Source of the DNA: Ilex aquifolium | Lineage: Eukaryota > Streptophyta > Magnoliopsida > Aquifoliales > Aquifoliaceae | Assembly: GCA_951799425.1 (NCBI GenBank) | Contig: OX637397.1 | Span: 10,467,064 to 10,531,063, forward strand | Direction: 5' to 3' | Length of the DNA: 64,000 nucleotides | Shown here: positions 37,645 to 48,600 of the stretch, one piece after another | Layout: every line of letters begins with the position of its first letter | Numbering within the stretch: position 1 is the stretch's first letter | Position numbers and translations under genes: made by a program | Notes under the pieces: generated by a model | Seen by the model: the letters and a program-made list of their open reading frames with translations, nothing else | Databases searched by the model: none | What the model was told of the DNA's origin: nothing

Positions 37645-39031
37645 AATCCGCCAAGGCTTGTGCTTTGATGGCCGCCCTTGGTTGGTATTGGATATCGAAC
37701 TCGCCTAGTTCCACTGCCCATTTTAGGAGTCTCCCGGATACATTTGGTTTTCCCAAGACTCTTTTTAGAGGCTGGTCTGTGATTATAACAACAGTGTTAC
37801 TTTGAAAGTAATGTCGCAGGCGTCTTGTTGTTGAAATGAGGGTCAACGCTAATTTTTCTAGCTCTGAATATCTGATTTCCGCTCCCTGGTATGCTCTGCT
37901 CACATAATAAATTGGCTTTTGTACCCCGTCACTGTTCTTGACGAGGACGGAGCTCACTGTCGATGGGGAAGCAGAAAGGTATAGATATAAAGTTTCACCA
38001 GATGCAGCATGTGAAAGGAGTGGAGGTGTAGCCAAGTATGCTTTAAGCTTTTGGAAGGCTTCCTCTGCCTCAGGTCCCCACTCGAAGGCCTTTCAGAGAA
38101 TTTTGAAGAAAGGCAAACATTTGTCTGCAGACTTTGAAACGAACCTATTGAGTGCTGCAATTCTCCCATTGAGGCGCTGAAGCTCATTGGTTGAGGACGA
38201 CGACTTCATATCTAAAATTGCCTTGATCTTGTCGGGGTTTGCCTCGATTCCCCTCTGATTGACCATAAAGCCAAGGAACTTTCCTGAGCCTACGCCAAAG
38301 GCGCACTTCTCAGGAGTCAACTTCATGTGGTATGACCTGAGAACGTTAAAAGTTCCTTGGAGGTGGTCAATATGATCTGCTGCGATGAGACTCTTTACCA
38401 GCATGTCATCCACATACACCTCCATTGTTTTTCCAATCTGTGACTGGAACATCTTGTTCACTAGTCGTTAATAGGTTGCTCCTGCGTTCTTCAACCCGAA
38501 GGGCATGACTCTGTAGCAGTAGGTTCCCCTTAGAGTGATGAACGATGTCTTCTCCTAGTCTGGGGGGTGCATGCTAATCTGGTTATACCCAGAATATGCA
38601 TCCAGGAATGTGAGCAATTCATGCCATACTGTGGTGTCGATAAGGAGGTCGATTCGTGGTAGTGGGTAGCTATCCTTCGGGCACGCCTTGTTGAGCTTAG
38701 TAAAGTCGACGCAGAGGCGCCACTTCCCATTAGCTTTAGTCACCATCACCACATTTGAGAGCCACTCAGGATAGGCTACTTCTCTGACCGCTCCGTTCTC
38801 TATCAACTTTCCCACCTCTTTTTCCATTGCTTGGGCCCTTTCAGTGGAGGCACCCCTTAGTTTTTGGCGAACAGGCTTGTGGTAAGGCTCGACGTTGAGG
38901 CGGTGGGTGGCGACCTCAGGGTCGATGCCCTCCAGGTCCGCATGTGACCATGCAAAAACATCCATGTTACGCTTTAAACAGTCTATGAGCTGGCGGACCA
39001 AGTTTTCAGAAAGGGAAGAACTAATATACAC
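37331..39031 (-). pseudogene. Reverse transcriptase and first RNase H of the Tat element
   Basis: One frame runs from 39031 to about 37400. RT blocks: VRQKLRGASTERAQAMEKEV, ANGKWRLCVDFTKLNKACPK, FLDAYSGYNQI, YRVMPFGLKNAGATY, and the catalytic MEVYVDDMLVKS. Three nonsense codons interrupt it: TAG at 38555-38557, TAA at about 38467 and TGA at 38093-38095. RNase H follows (KPIYYVSRAYQGAEIRYSEL; LIST; ITDQPLKRVL; QALADFVAEL), and then a Pro/Ala-rich linker where the frame is lost. Confidence 0.92.
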
Positions 39032-39141
39032 TCTTCTGGATGCTCCTCATCCAAGATCACTGGGGTGAGCTCCTCGACTGGTTCTCCTCTTTCTATAGTG
39101 GCGTCATACCTTGGGTCAAGGACCTCCACTTGCAGTGCCTC

Positions 39142-39822
39142 TTATGACTTTCTGGTCTTCGTGGAGGAGACGTAGCACTCTTTGGCAGCTACTTGGTCTC
39201 CTCGGACCTCTCCGACCCCGTTCGGGGTTGGAAAACGGAGAATGAGATGGTAGGTAGAGAGCACCGCTCTTTGAGTTTTGAGAGCAGGTCGTCCTAGAAT
39301 GATGTTGTACGCTGAAAGGCAATCTATCATCAGGAAGTTGACAATGATCGTGGAGCTTCGGGACGCTGCGCCGGCAGTGACTGGCAAGGTGATGGACCCT
39401 AGGGGATACACCTTCTCCCCAGAGAACCCAATGAAGAGCGACCTGATAGGCTGCAACCTCTCCCTGCCTAAGTTGAGCTTGTCATAAGCCTCTGCGAACA
39501 AGATATCCGTAGAGTTGCCGCTGTCCACGAGAATTCTCCGTACTTGGAAGTTGGCGACGGTCATGGTGAGAACCAGAGGGTCATCATGGGGGTGCTGGAT
39601 TTCTTTGTCTGAGAAGGATATGACCTCACTGTTGCCATGCTTGGGCGCCTTAAATGGGCACAATTCGCTGGGATGCCTAGCTTTCCTGGCATGAACCTTC
39701 ATTGCAGAGAGAGATTCTCCTCCCCCTGTAAGCCCTCCGGAGATGGTGTGAATTTCTCCGATGGACTGTTGGTCTTCCTGATTACGAGGTGGCGCTGGCG
39801 CCTGTCCTCTACCGGCAACCTA
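39142..39822 (-). pseudogene. Aspartic protease of the Tat element
   Basis: The retropepsin motif is seen as VDSGNSTDIL; the usual D-S/T-G-S/A triad reads DSG here. It is followed by ILGRPALKTQRAV, the ILGR block typical of the family. It is in the same frame as the 3' part of gag, separated by a stop at 39820. The frame ends at a TAA at about 39142, and a frameshift near 39030 precedes RT. Confidence 0.88.
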
Positions 39823-41243
39823 TTGGCATAGGTGGCCCTGTTGGATGAGTTCCTCAATCTGTCTTTTGAGGTCATAGTAGTCGTCGGTGTCGTGACCATG
39901 GTTGCGATGGAAGCGACAATATTTGTTTGAGTTCCTACGGTTTGGGGGAGACTTCATTCTCCCTGGCCACTTTACTGCGGGGTCATCCTGAATCTGTAAT
40001 AGGATGTGCCTGACAGAGGCATTGAGGGGAGTGAAGGCTTGTCGATCTCTCTTGGGAGCTGGACAGAGTCGGTCTTTGGCAGGTATCCTCTCCGTCCTAC
40101 TACGCTTGTTATTACTCTCCTTCTTATCGTCCCTGTCTCTTTCCTTTCTTTTTTCCTCAGTTCTGGAGGACTCACCTCGTCTTGCCCTTGTAATGTCCTC
40201 AACATTCATGTATTTCTGGGCCTTTGCTAGCAGCTCCGGCATGCTCTTTGGTGGACGCTTCATCATTGAGAAGAGGAAGCTTGATGACCGTAGGCCTCCC
40301 AGGAAGGTGGTCATGCTAACCTTTTCGTCAGGCTCCTCAACCTGAAGGACCTCCTCGTTAAAATGAGTGAGGTAGCTCCTTAAACTCTTATCTCGGTCCT
40401 GCTTTATGCTGAGCAGGTGGGTGGCAGGCTTCTGGTGGCGACATCCTCCAATAAAGTGCGATACGAAGGACCTGCTCTGCTCGGCAAAGAGCCAATTGAG
40501 GCGGGGGAGATCTTGGCGAACCACTGTCGAGCGGATCCCTTTAGGGTGGTTGGGAATGCTCTGCACATGATTTCGTCGGGGACGTTGTGCAGCTGCATCA
40601 AAGTCTTAAAAGTTTCGAGGTGGTCCAGTGGATCCTTCGTACCGTCAAAGGTTTCGACGGATGACATCTTGAATTTTTGAAGAAGTGGGTAGTTAGCCAC
40701 GTCAAGCTTGAAAGGTGTGTCGGTTCGACTTACGAGGTAGTCCACTGTTTCGGGTCCCTGTGCCTTCATGGCGTTGAAGACATCACCCAATTGATTCTGC
40801 ACCTCCTTAATTTTTTTGTCCCAATGATTGGGAGGAGGTCCTCTGGAATTATCACGGAAATGGCTCCCATGCTCCATACTTTGGTTTTCACCCTCATCCT
40901 CTTGGAAAGGAGGGTCTCCACCATGGGGAGCAGGAGCAGGAGCAGAGGCTGGAGGAGGAGGTCCCTCATGGTGGGCCCCCTTGTGCGGGGCGTCTAAGGG
41001 AACTCCCAAGGGTGGGGCGCCCAGAGGGGGAGCTCCTTGATGACCAGGGAGTTGAGCTCCCCTTGTTAGAGGTCCGGGCTGTACTCCTCCTTGTTGCCTG
41101 AGCATCAATTGCAGAATCTGCTGGTTCTGGGCTATAAATTGTTGCATTGTGTCCAACATCTGTTGTGCATTTGGGACTGGATTGGTAGGTGGAGGAGGAG
41201 AAACCTCCTCCTCTCGTGCTGGATTGTCCTCAGGGTGATTCAT
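39820..41243 (-). pseudogene. Gag of the Tat element
   Basis: It starts with the ATG at 41243 (MNHPEDNPAREEEVSPPPP). A Gly/Pro-rich N terminus with APPLGAPPLGVPLDAP-type repeats follows. The conserved retrotransposon-gag core is next (FDGTKDPLDHLETFKTLMQL, MCRAFPTTLKGSARQWF). The frame slips near 40510, and gag continues with FVSHFIGG, PATHLLSIKQDRDKSLRSYL and HFNEEVLQVEEPDEKVSMT. A basic region and FHRNHGHDTDDYYDLKRQIE, a CxxH-like remnant, complete it. One frameshift is the main defect. Confidence 0.9.
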
Positions 41244-41306
41244 CGATCTGGTGGTGATTGAGTAGATTCAACAGAGAGAGTTTTTTAGAAGTGAGAATTT
41301 TGTCTT

Positions 41307-41325
41307 TCCCACAGACGGCGCCAAA
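41307..41325 (-). promoter_or_regulatory. Primer-binding site of the Tat element
   Basis: On the minus strand, two nucleotides after the 5' LTR, the sequence TGGCGCCGTCTGTGGG begins. Its first nine to ten bases match the complement of the 3' end of plant tRNA-Asp (TGGCGCCGT), from memory. Confidence 0.7.
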
Positions 41326-41326
41326 C

Positions 41327-41916
41327 TGATAATGCACAAAATTGGTTTGTACACCACCTGTCAATTAAGTCATATATAATGCAATAAAGTAGAAGGAGAG
41401 AGAAGACAAAGTTTATAGTGGTTTGGTCAAAGTGACCTACGTCCACTTGGAATGGCAAGGGTCGCCGAGATTTTATTGACTCTGGTGTGGAGAGAGAGCA
41501 AAGAATTACAATCTTAGAGAGAGAGATGAGAGATTTGCCTGAATGAGTGTGATGCCCCCAAAGTGTTGGTGGGACTTACATTTTATAGTAGTCGCATCAT
41601 AATTGATATTAATTAAATAGTTATTCAGGCGGTTTCAACGGATTGGGGAGGCTAAAATAGTAAGCAAACGGCTTGGCGACCTCTCCTCTCCTCAACGGGC
41701 AAGAGAGTTACGATGCACTCCAAAGGACTTGGTCAATGGATGAGGGAAGACTGACTCTCTCCCAGCGGCGAGGGTAATGTTCCCTTGGTGGCGTAGCCCC
41801 CTGGTGGGCTTGACTGGCTTGGATCTCATAGGGCCTGCTGGGTCTTCTATGAGCTTGGGCTCTTTAGCTTAGACCGGACTTATAATATGAGTTGGGCCTT
41901 TAGGCTTGACCTATCA
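41327..41916 (-). repeat. 5' LTR of the Tat element
   Basis: It is 590 bp with ends TGATA ... TATCA on the plus strand. It is adjacent to the primer-binding site and to the target duplication AATAT at 41917-41921. Confidence 0.95.
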
Positions 41917-41989
41917 AATATTACTATTGATTTATAATATAAAATTTTAAAAGACGATTTCAGCATAATATGCATATAAGTTTGGTTAT

Positions 41990-42382
41990 CTTGATTGGGA
42001 GGAAATATTCAGAAAATTGATGGGTTGCTCTAACTTTTCAGTCTCAACCTGAAAGTAACATTCAACCAAAAAGTTTTGGCAAAAAATCCATGAAATTTCA
42101 GAGATAAGACTAAAGTCTAGCTTGATTGGGAGGAAATATTCAGAAAATTGATGGGTTGCTCTAATTTTTCAGTCTCAACCTGAAAGTAACATTCAACCAA
42201 AAAGTTTTGGCAAAAAATCCATGAAATTTCAGAGATAAGACTGAAGTCTAGCTTGATTGGGAGGAAATATTCAGAAAATTGATGGGTTGCTCTAACTTTT
42301 CAGTCTCAACCTGAAAGTAACATTCAACCAAAAAGTTTTGGCAAAAAATCAATGAAATTTCAGATATAAGACTAAAGTCTAG
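41990..42382 (+). repeat. 131-bp tandem repeat, three copies
   Basis: Three near-identical copies start at 41990, 42121 and 42252, each beginning CTTGATTGGGAGGAAATATT. Only a few bases differ, so the triplication is recent compared with its surroundings. Confidence 0.95.
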
Positions 42383-42420
42383 CTAATGTTTGGTATCTAA
42401 AACATGAGTAGTGTTATCTG

Positions 42421-42655
42421 TGTTGAAGTATACATATTTAAGTTATATTTTCTTTAACAACTTAAGTTTTTAGAGTAGATGGTTATTTAACATGTTATCA
42501 GAGCAGGAAATCCTGTGTTCGAATCTCGCCGTCATCCTAATTATTAAAAAAAAATTCACGAGCTAAGTCCAAAATTTAACATGCACGTGAGGAGGCGTGT
42601 TGAAATATAAATATTTAAGTTATAGTCTCTCCAACAACTTAAGCTTTTGGAGTAA
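42421..42655 (+). mobile_element. TRIM (terminal-repeat retrotransposon in miniature)
   Basis: A 72-bp left terminal repeat (42421-42492) starts TGTTGAAGTATA and ends TTTAACA. It is followed at once by TGTTATCAGAGCAGG, one base off the initiator-Met-tRNA primer site TGGTATCAGAGC. A purine-rich GTGAGGAGGCG precedes the right repeat (42599-42655), which is cut short after GGAGTA. There is no coding content. A reverse copy lies at 46017-46231. Confidence 0.8.
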
Positions 42656-43257
42656 TACTTTAGATCTAATTAATTTGCTGACCTAATTTCACTGTTAATC
42701 CATAATTATAATAAATTAGTCAACAAATTTAATCAATAAATTAAGTCGAAATAACATTCCTCTTCAAATAAGGCTCAAATACCTATGATCTAAAACGCAT
42801 TAGAGTGTACCGTAAGGCTCAAATACCTATGAGTAATGATACACAATTCAAATAAAATCTAAAAAATTGTAACGTAAATACATATCATCCATCGGATGAA
42901 TGGGTCTCATCAATTTTTTCAGTGGAACCTACCCGTCCAACACTCATCGAAAGAATGATATGCATTTAGGGTTACAACTTTTACGTTTCATTTGAATTAT
43001 GTAGTATTTTTCAATATCTGTAGACCTCAAGGTGGGTAAATGTCCATACACACACACTTCCTCTTTTAGGGTTCGTATCTCTGTCAGAATATTCTTGTGT
43101 GTAAGAAGATATTATAACTGCTTTTTATTATCTTAGTAATATAAGTATGTGTTAAGAGTGTAGGCAACAACCATCCTACCAATAGGAAAACAATCTCTCT
43201 TATTTATTTCATTTTCCTTCTCCCTCAAAACCCAACACTCAACTAGCCTGTAATTTA

Positions 43258-44760
43258 ATTTGATATCAGAGCAACGTTCTAAAGTAAGAAATTGTTGAAA
43301 AAATAATAGAAGTTATCTTAACAAAAAAGCCTTATAATTAGTCAATGACATCAGCTTACCAAAATAATAAAGTAATGTTACATAAACATGACATCAACAA
43401 TTTTCGACGAGGGAAATACACGTGAAAGATCATCTCTTCATGCTTGTTATTTTAGGTGATTTGTTGGATCGATAGAAACTAGCTATGGGTAAGGAATCAA
43501 TAGACTTTATGAGAATCAAATATGAGATCTCATTCCTCTTCCTTTTGGTGTGTAATTTGTTAGTTGTCGTTGAGTCTATGTTGTGAAGTACCATCCAGAT
43601 GACTCTCTTGGGTGCCTAATGGCCTGATTGATTGTCAATGGCTACATCCAAACATATGTTTGGAGTACTATGACTTTGTCTTCTTTTGCTCATCTTAACC
43701 CTGTTAACAGTTTCATTTTCTATTGTAGTAAGTTCTATATGAGGATCTACAAGAGGAAGTATACATGATTTAGCCACCAAGCAATGTTGTTTTAGTAAAA
43801 GAACAATAAATACATCATTTGAAGAAAGCATTGTATGGTCTTATACAATATCATCGTGCATGGTCTAATAGGTTTAGTATCTTTGAACTCCAATTTGTCT
43901 TTCAGCGCTGTATTTCAAATCATTTCTAGTGTTCACCGATCATTCCTCTATCGGTATCATATTTCTCATTATGTATGTTGATGACGTTGTTATTACCAAT
44001 AATACTCAGAGGTATTTATTCCCTTTAGATCTATTTAGGAAAGTAGTTTCACACAAAATACTTAGATCTTCTTCGCTACTTTATGAGAATTGAGGTTGCT
44101 TTGATCCAAGAAAAGTATCAGTTTTATCGCGTTTGCTTTCTAAAAATAGTACTCTTGCTTGCCTAGTTAATACGTCGATGGATTCTATGGTTAAGTTGGA
44201 TTATGAAAGTGGAGAAGTGTATGAGGATATAGAGAATTATCAAAGGTTGGTTGATATGCTAATCTATCTTCAAGTTACACAACCAAGTAATATTTATGGT
44301 ATTGGTGTTGTTACTTACTTCATGCATGTATAGCTACTATATACTTGTTGGTAGTAAGCTTGTTAATTGACATAGTAAGAAAAAAAACATGTTGGCTCGA
44401 TCTAGTGGGGAGATTAAATATTGTGCCATGCTCGTAGTGTAAATGAGATGTCACGGTTCCGTTCTCTAGTGTGTGATAAGCTAATTAATGTTCTAACCCT
44501 TATGCAACTATATTGTCATAAACAGACACTTTTCTGAGTGTTAATAATCCATAATTCATGAGTTTATTAAATATATCAAAATTAATTGTTATTTTAATTA
44601 GAATCTTATAATGAAAAAGGAGATTATTGTTTGTCAACCTTTAGTAGTCTTAGTTTAGTCCTTTTTTTTTTTTTTTTTTATCTATGTGCTCCACTTTTGA
44701 GGGAGAGTGTTAAGGGTTATTCTATTGTTTAAATATTCTTTTGTAGGACACTATTTTACT
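43258..44760 (+). mobile_element. Second degraded Ty1/copia remnant
   Basis: A primer-binding-like TGATATCAGAGC sits at about 43260 and a polypurine tract TTTTGAGGGAGAGTG at about 44695-44709. Between them lie fragments of RT: GKYHPDD-like start near 43587, DLQEEVYM near 43744, HLKKALYGL near 43818 and MYVDDVVITNN near 43972. RNase H pieces follow (SMVKLDYESGEVYEDIENYQ at about 44178). Gag, protease and integrase are not recognisable and many stops occur. The deletion point resembles that of the element at 1370. The interval 42656-43257 has no gene. Confidence 0.75.
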
Positions 44761-44929
44761 TGTCTCAATTATCTCCTTTTATGTACCAAAAAAAATAAAA
44801 AATAAAGTGTAAAAAACACGAACACCCCCTGAGTTTTGGCAATATTACACGGATTTTCCTTAATATTTTATAAATAACACGGAATCCCCTTCCGTCAATG
44901 TTACTAACGGAAAATGATGATTTTATTCC

Positions 44930-44998
44930 AAAAAATTTTATTATTTTAACAATTACCCTTCTCTAAATTTTATTATTTTAACAATTACCCTTCTCTGA
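44930..44998 (+). repeat. 35-bp tandem duplication
   Basis: AATTTTATTATTTTAACAAT followed by TACCCTTCTCT occurs twice in tandem. The stretch just upstream (about 44805-44900, 'ACACGAACACCCCC') looks like one end of a foldback element. Confidence 0.75.
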
Positions 44999-45642
44999 AA
45001 TCAAGCATGGAATATGAAATCCATTCATGCTCTGAACAATCTGTAAAATAAGACATTCCTAAAACAGATCCTTCTGATCATCACTAGTACTAACACCCTT
45101 CAGACTTCAACTTGCAAGAGCCCTCAGGAAATTACACCATCACATGGAGATTACAGTGACCTATAATATGCAAAATGAATCAAAAAGCACACGCCTACTT
45201 GATACGAATTATTATTACATCCAATCGGAAAAATTATTGCAGGGATTATGGATAGAAGAAATCATTATTCTGCAAGCGTTTGATCCCAAGACACACGGCC
45301 TGCATTCAACACAAGACGATTCAGACAACAATTCTTGTATTTAGAAGTAACTGTTATCTTTGCATCAACTACCCGATGAATGCTCAAACATCCTCTACTT
45401 GAACCTGGAATGCTGGCCACAATTAAAAGTATTACTGACTGCAAGTGAGTATCTGTCTTAGTTACCAAGACCAGAGAAGTCATTAACCATGAAACTGTAA
45501 ATGCGTTCGACCATTGAATAATATCAATTTCGCAGAACAATTTGTTGCTAATAGTCCCAAAGTCACTTTGTTTCAAGGTGAAAATGATACAGAAAACCAA
45601 ATCCCAACCTTAAAATTGTAACTTCCAACCCATCACCATTAT

Positions 45643-48600
45643 CTAATCTACCGGAACCTCAACTTCCATCTCCAAGCCAGAGTTGCCAAGTATCTGTAAA
45701 AACAATAGGGATAATTAATTTTGTAAGGAGTATTAAACCTGAAATAGTGAAATGTAGCAAGTCACTTACATGCCTAAAATAAAATTTATAACAGACATTT
45801 CTTACCAATGTGAAGGTTTTTTTTCACTCAACAGAATGTTCAAGGAAACTAAAGCATCAGCTACACAAAGTTGGGCTTATTGGCAGAAAATTATCCATTA
45901 TTTTGTCTAAGGGAAGTCTGAAAGTCCTAGAATTCTGTAGTTCCAAAAAAGTAAGGAGAACATTTAAAGGCAAAAACAGAACAGGGACCAGTGAACATGA
46001 TGTTTTGCAATGAAATTGTTAAACAACCATTTACTCCAAAAATTTAAGCTGAAATACGCCCCCTCACATGCAAGCTGGATTTTGGGCTTAGCACGTGAAA
46101 ATCTTTTAATAAATAAGATGGAGTGAGATTCGAACGCATGATCTCGTGCTCTGACACTGTGTTAAACAATCATCTACTCTAAAAGCTTAATCAGTTGAAG
46201 AGGGTGTAATTTAAGTATTTATATTTCAACAGTAATATTTAGGATTAATAGCACTTTTGATCCTTAAAGTATGCATTTTTTGTCATTTTAGTCCTCATTG
46301 TATCAATTTTGTTAATTTGGTCCCTAAAGTATTCAATTCGTGTCATTTTGGTCCCTACATAATCAGACTGTTAAGTTTTTAACGGAATAATCACGTGTTG
46401 GGCATGTGATACCATATAAAAAAATGACAAGTGATCACTTCCGTAAAAAACCTTGATGGATTGTATGATAAGAGACCAAAGTGACACAAATTGCATACTT
46501 TAGGGACAAAATTGATACAATGATGACTAAACTGACAAAAAATACATATTTTAGGTACCAAAAGTGCTATTAACCCCAATATTTACAACATTGCAGTTAG
46601 ACAGAGCAGTCAAATACCATCAAACTCGTGGCTAAACTAGGTGCATTTCAAGGTATGTAGATATCTATGTTACACCCTTTCTAGAAATTTCAATTTTAAG
46701 ATGAGTTGTTAGTCTAACATGGTATTAGAACTAGAGGTCTTGGTTCAAATCTCATCGCCACATTGGTAATTTTAAGACTTCACATATTTGACCCAAGATT
46801 TGCCGGCACGTAAAGGGAGGGGTTATTGTATGTAAATATTTATATTGCACCTAAACATCTTAAACTTTTTGGATGAGTTGGTGGTTTAATAGTGCAAACC
46901 TAACTTTTCGCATTTTGCTTGCATGAAAGGGCTGCCATGTCATCAACTCATCGTACAGAATTGCGCGTGCCCATTATATGATTTACACAACAACAATAAT
47001 TCTGGTTCTCATAACAATACTCCCCAACCACCCCCCCACCCCCCCCCCGTCTTTCCTCAGAAAATAAAAGAAAAAGGAAAGCATGAATCCCCCTTTGAGT
47101 TTAACCATGGTTATACCCCTATTTTGGAACATGTGGAACATGATCTAACATTGTTCCTTTGCCATAATTTCTTTACATCATATTCTCTCAAGGCTTGGAG
47201 AAGAAGAATTCAAGATTGATAGTCCAGACATATTATAGATGTGTCAGACAATGTGAGAAAGTGTCAACACTGTGTGATATCTCTTTAGGAGTATACATGC
47301 TAGTTAAAGTGCATGTGTCCAACATTATTATCACATGTTGTACTCATACCATGACATAAAATGCTACTGTCATTTGTCACACCATTTTATGCACAAGAGC
47401 TTACCTTTTGATACCATATCATTGTCACATAGGACTTCATAGCATAATACAATGTACAACATGAGAGAGAGCACCATACAAACAACAAATAGGCAATACT
47501 ATTTTCGAATTCTGACATCCACACTCAGACATCCAAACCCAGGATAAATAAATATTCAGGTTGTACCAAGTAGTCATGATAGTGTAAACTGATCTGACCT
47601 TCATAAAGTCAGATAAACCTAGCAAAGAATCCTTTGGGTAGCCTGCTTCCTCAAGAACATGGGTCAGCACTTGCTGTACAAACACAAAGACGAGCACCAG
47701 CTTTAGTCACTTATAAACCATTTTATAATTGTATAGAATGTTGCGCACTATAACCTTTACATCGTCAATCAAGAGGACTGAAATAGTTTTGGCTCTTTTG
47801 ACCAACTAGCAACATTCAAATAGTAAAAATATTATGGGGACATAGATTCTTTTGACAACATTATTTATAATCACATACCTCAAACATACTAAAGAAAAAT
47901 TCATTCCTTTTTTTTTTTTCTTTTTTCACACTTAGTATTTCATTTCTACTAGAACGTTGCAATTTTAGCAGCACCAACCATTTGGCTTATATTACCATCC
48001 TAGAAAACATGTATTCTAGGAAACTAGATGTATGGGATTGGCAATAAATTTACTTCTTTTTTAATAGTTCTGCATAAGTCCCACTTTCTTACAACCATAA
48101 AACAAAGAAAATGAACAGATTTGAACATGATTGTTATTCCTATCATCCTTTCTTCCTTCCCACCCCCCACCGGTCCACCCCTCAGCATTCTTCTATTTTG
48201 ATGTTTGCCAATCAAAGAGGACAACCAATTCAGTCTGGAACATGAATTCAATGATAAAAGACCTGGAAACACTAAATTAGGAAGCTCTTGCATCAAATAA
48301 GAGTGGCACCTCAACTAGCTATAGCCAAATTAGCAATATGGTGAAATTAGACTAAAAAAAGTCGGGGGCAAAGGCCAATAAAGTAGGAGGAAGAGAGGTT
48401 TGCTACGGAAATGAACAATAAGGATATCATATCATATTTGACTAGATTTCATGCTTTCAAAATAACAAAAACAAATTTTCCAATTCTTTTCCTATTGAAA
48501 TCCATATGAAATTTGAGTTTTCATTTTGACATTCAAAAAGGAAGCTCCCTTTGGTTGGTGAAAATACATCGGAAAGGAAAACTAGAATTTCAGATCTCAG

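Larger units (their letters stand above)
31040..41916 (-). mobile_element. Full-length Ty3/gypsy LTR retrotransposon, Tat type, decayed
   Basis: Two 590-bp LTRs (31040-31629, 41327-41916) bound a 10,877-bp element flanked by the exact target duplication AATAT (31035-31039, 41917-41921). Transcription of gag-pol is on the minus strand, so 41327-41916 is the 5' LTR. Order on that strand: primer-binding site, gag, protease, reverse transcriptase, RNase H, second RNase H, integrase, then a separate gene on the opposite strand, polypurine tract and 3' LTR. A second RNase H domain between RNase H and integrase marks the Tat lineage, and antisense extra ORFs are known in that group. Frameshifts near 40510, 39030, 37400 and 36190, and several stops, mean this copy cannot make its own proteins. 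By eye I count about 45 differences between the LTRs (roughly 92% identity). Confidence 0.95.

Noticed and set aside
37403-37708. Plus-strand ORFs in the Tat element's RNase H linker
   Set aside because: They overlap the better-supported minus-strand RNase H and come from low-complexity GGGTGCC words.
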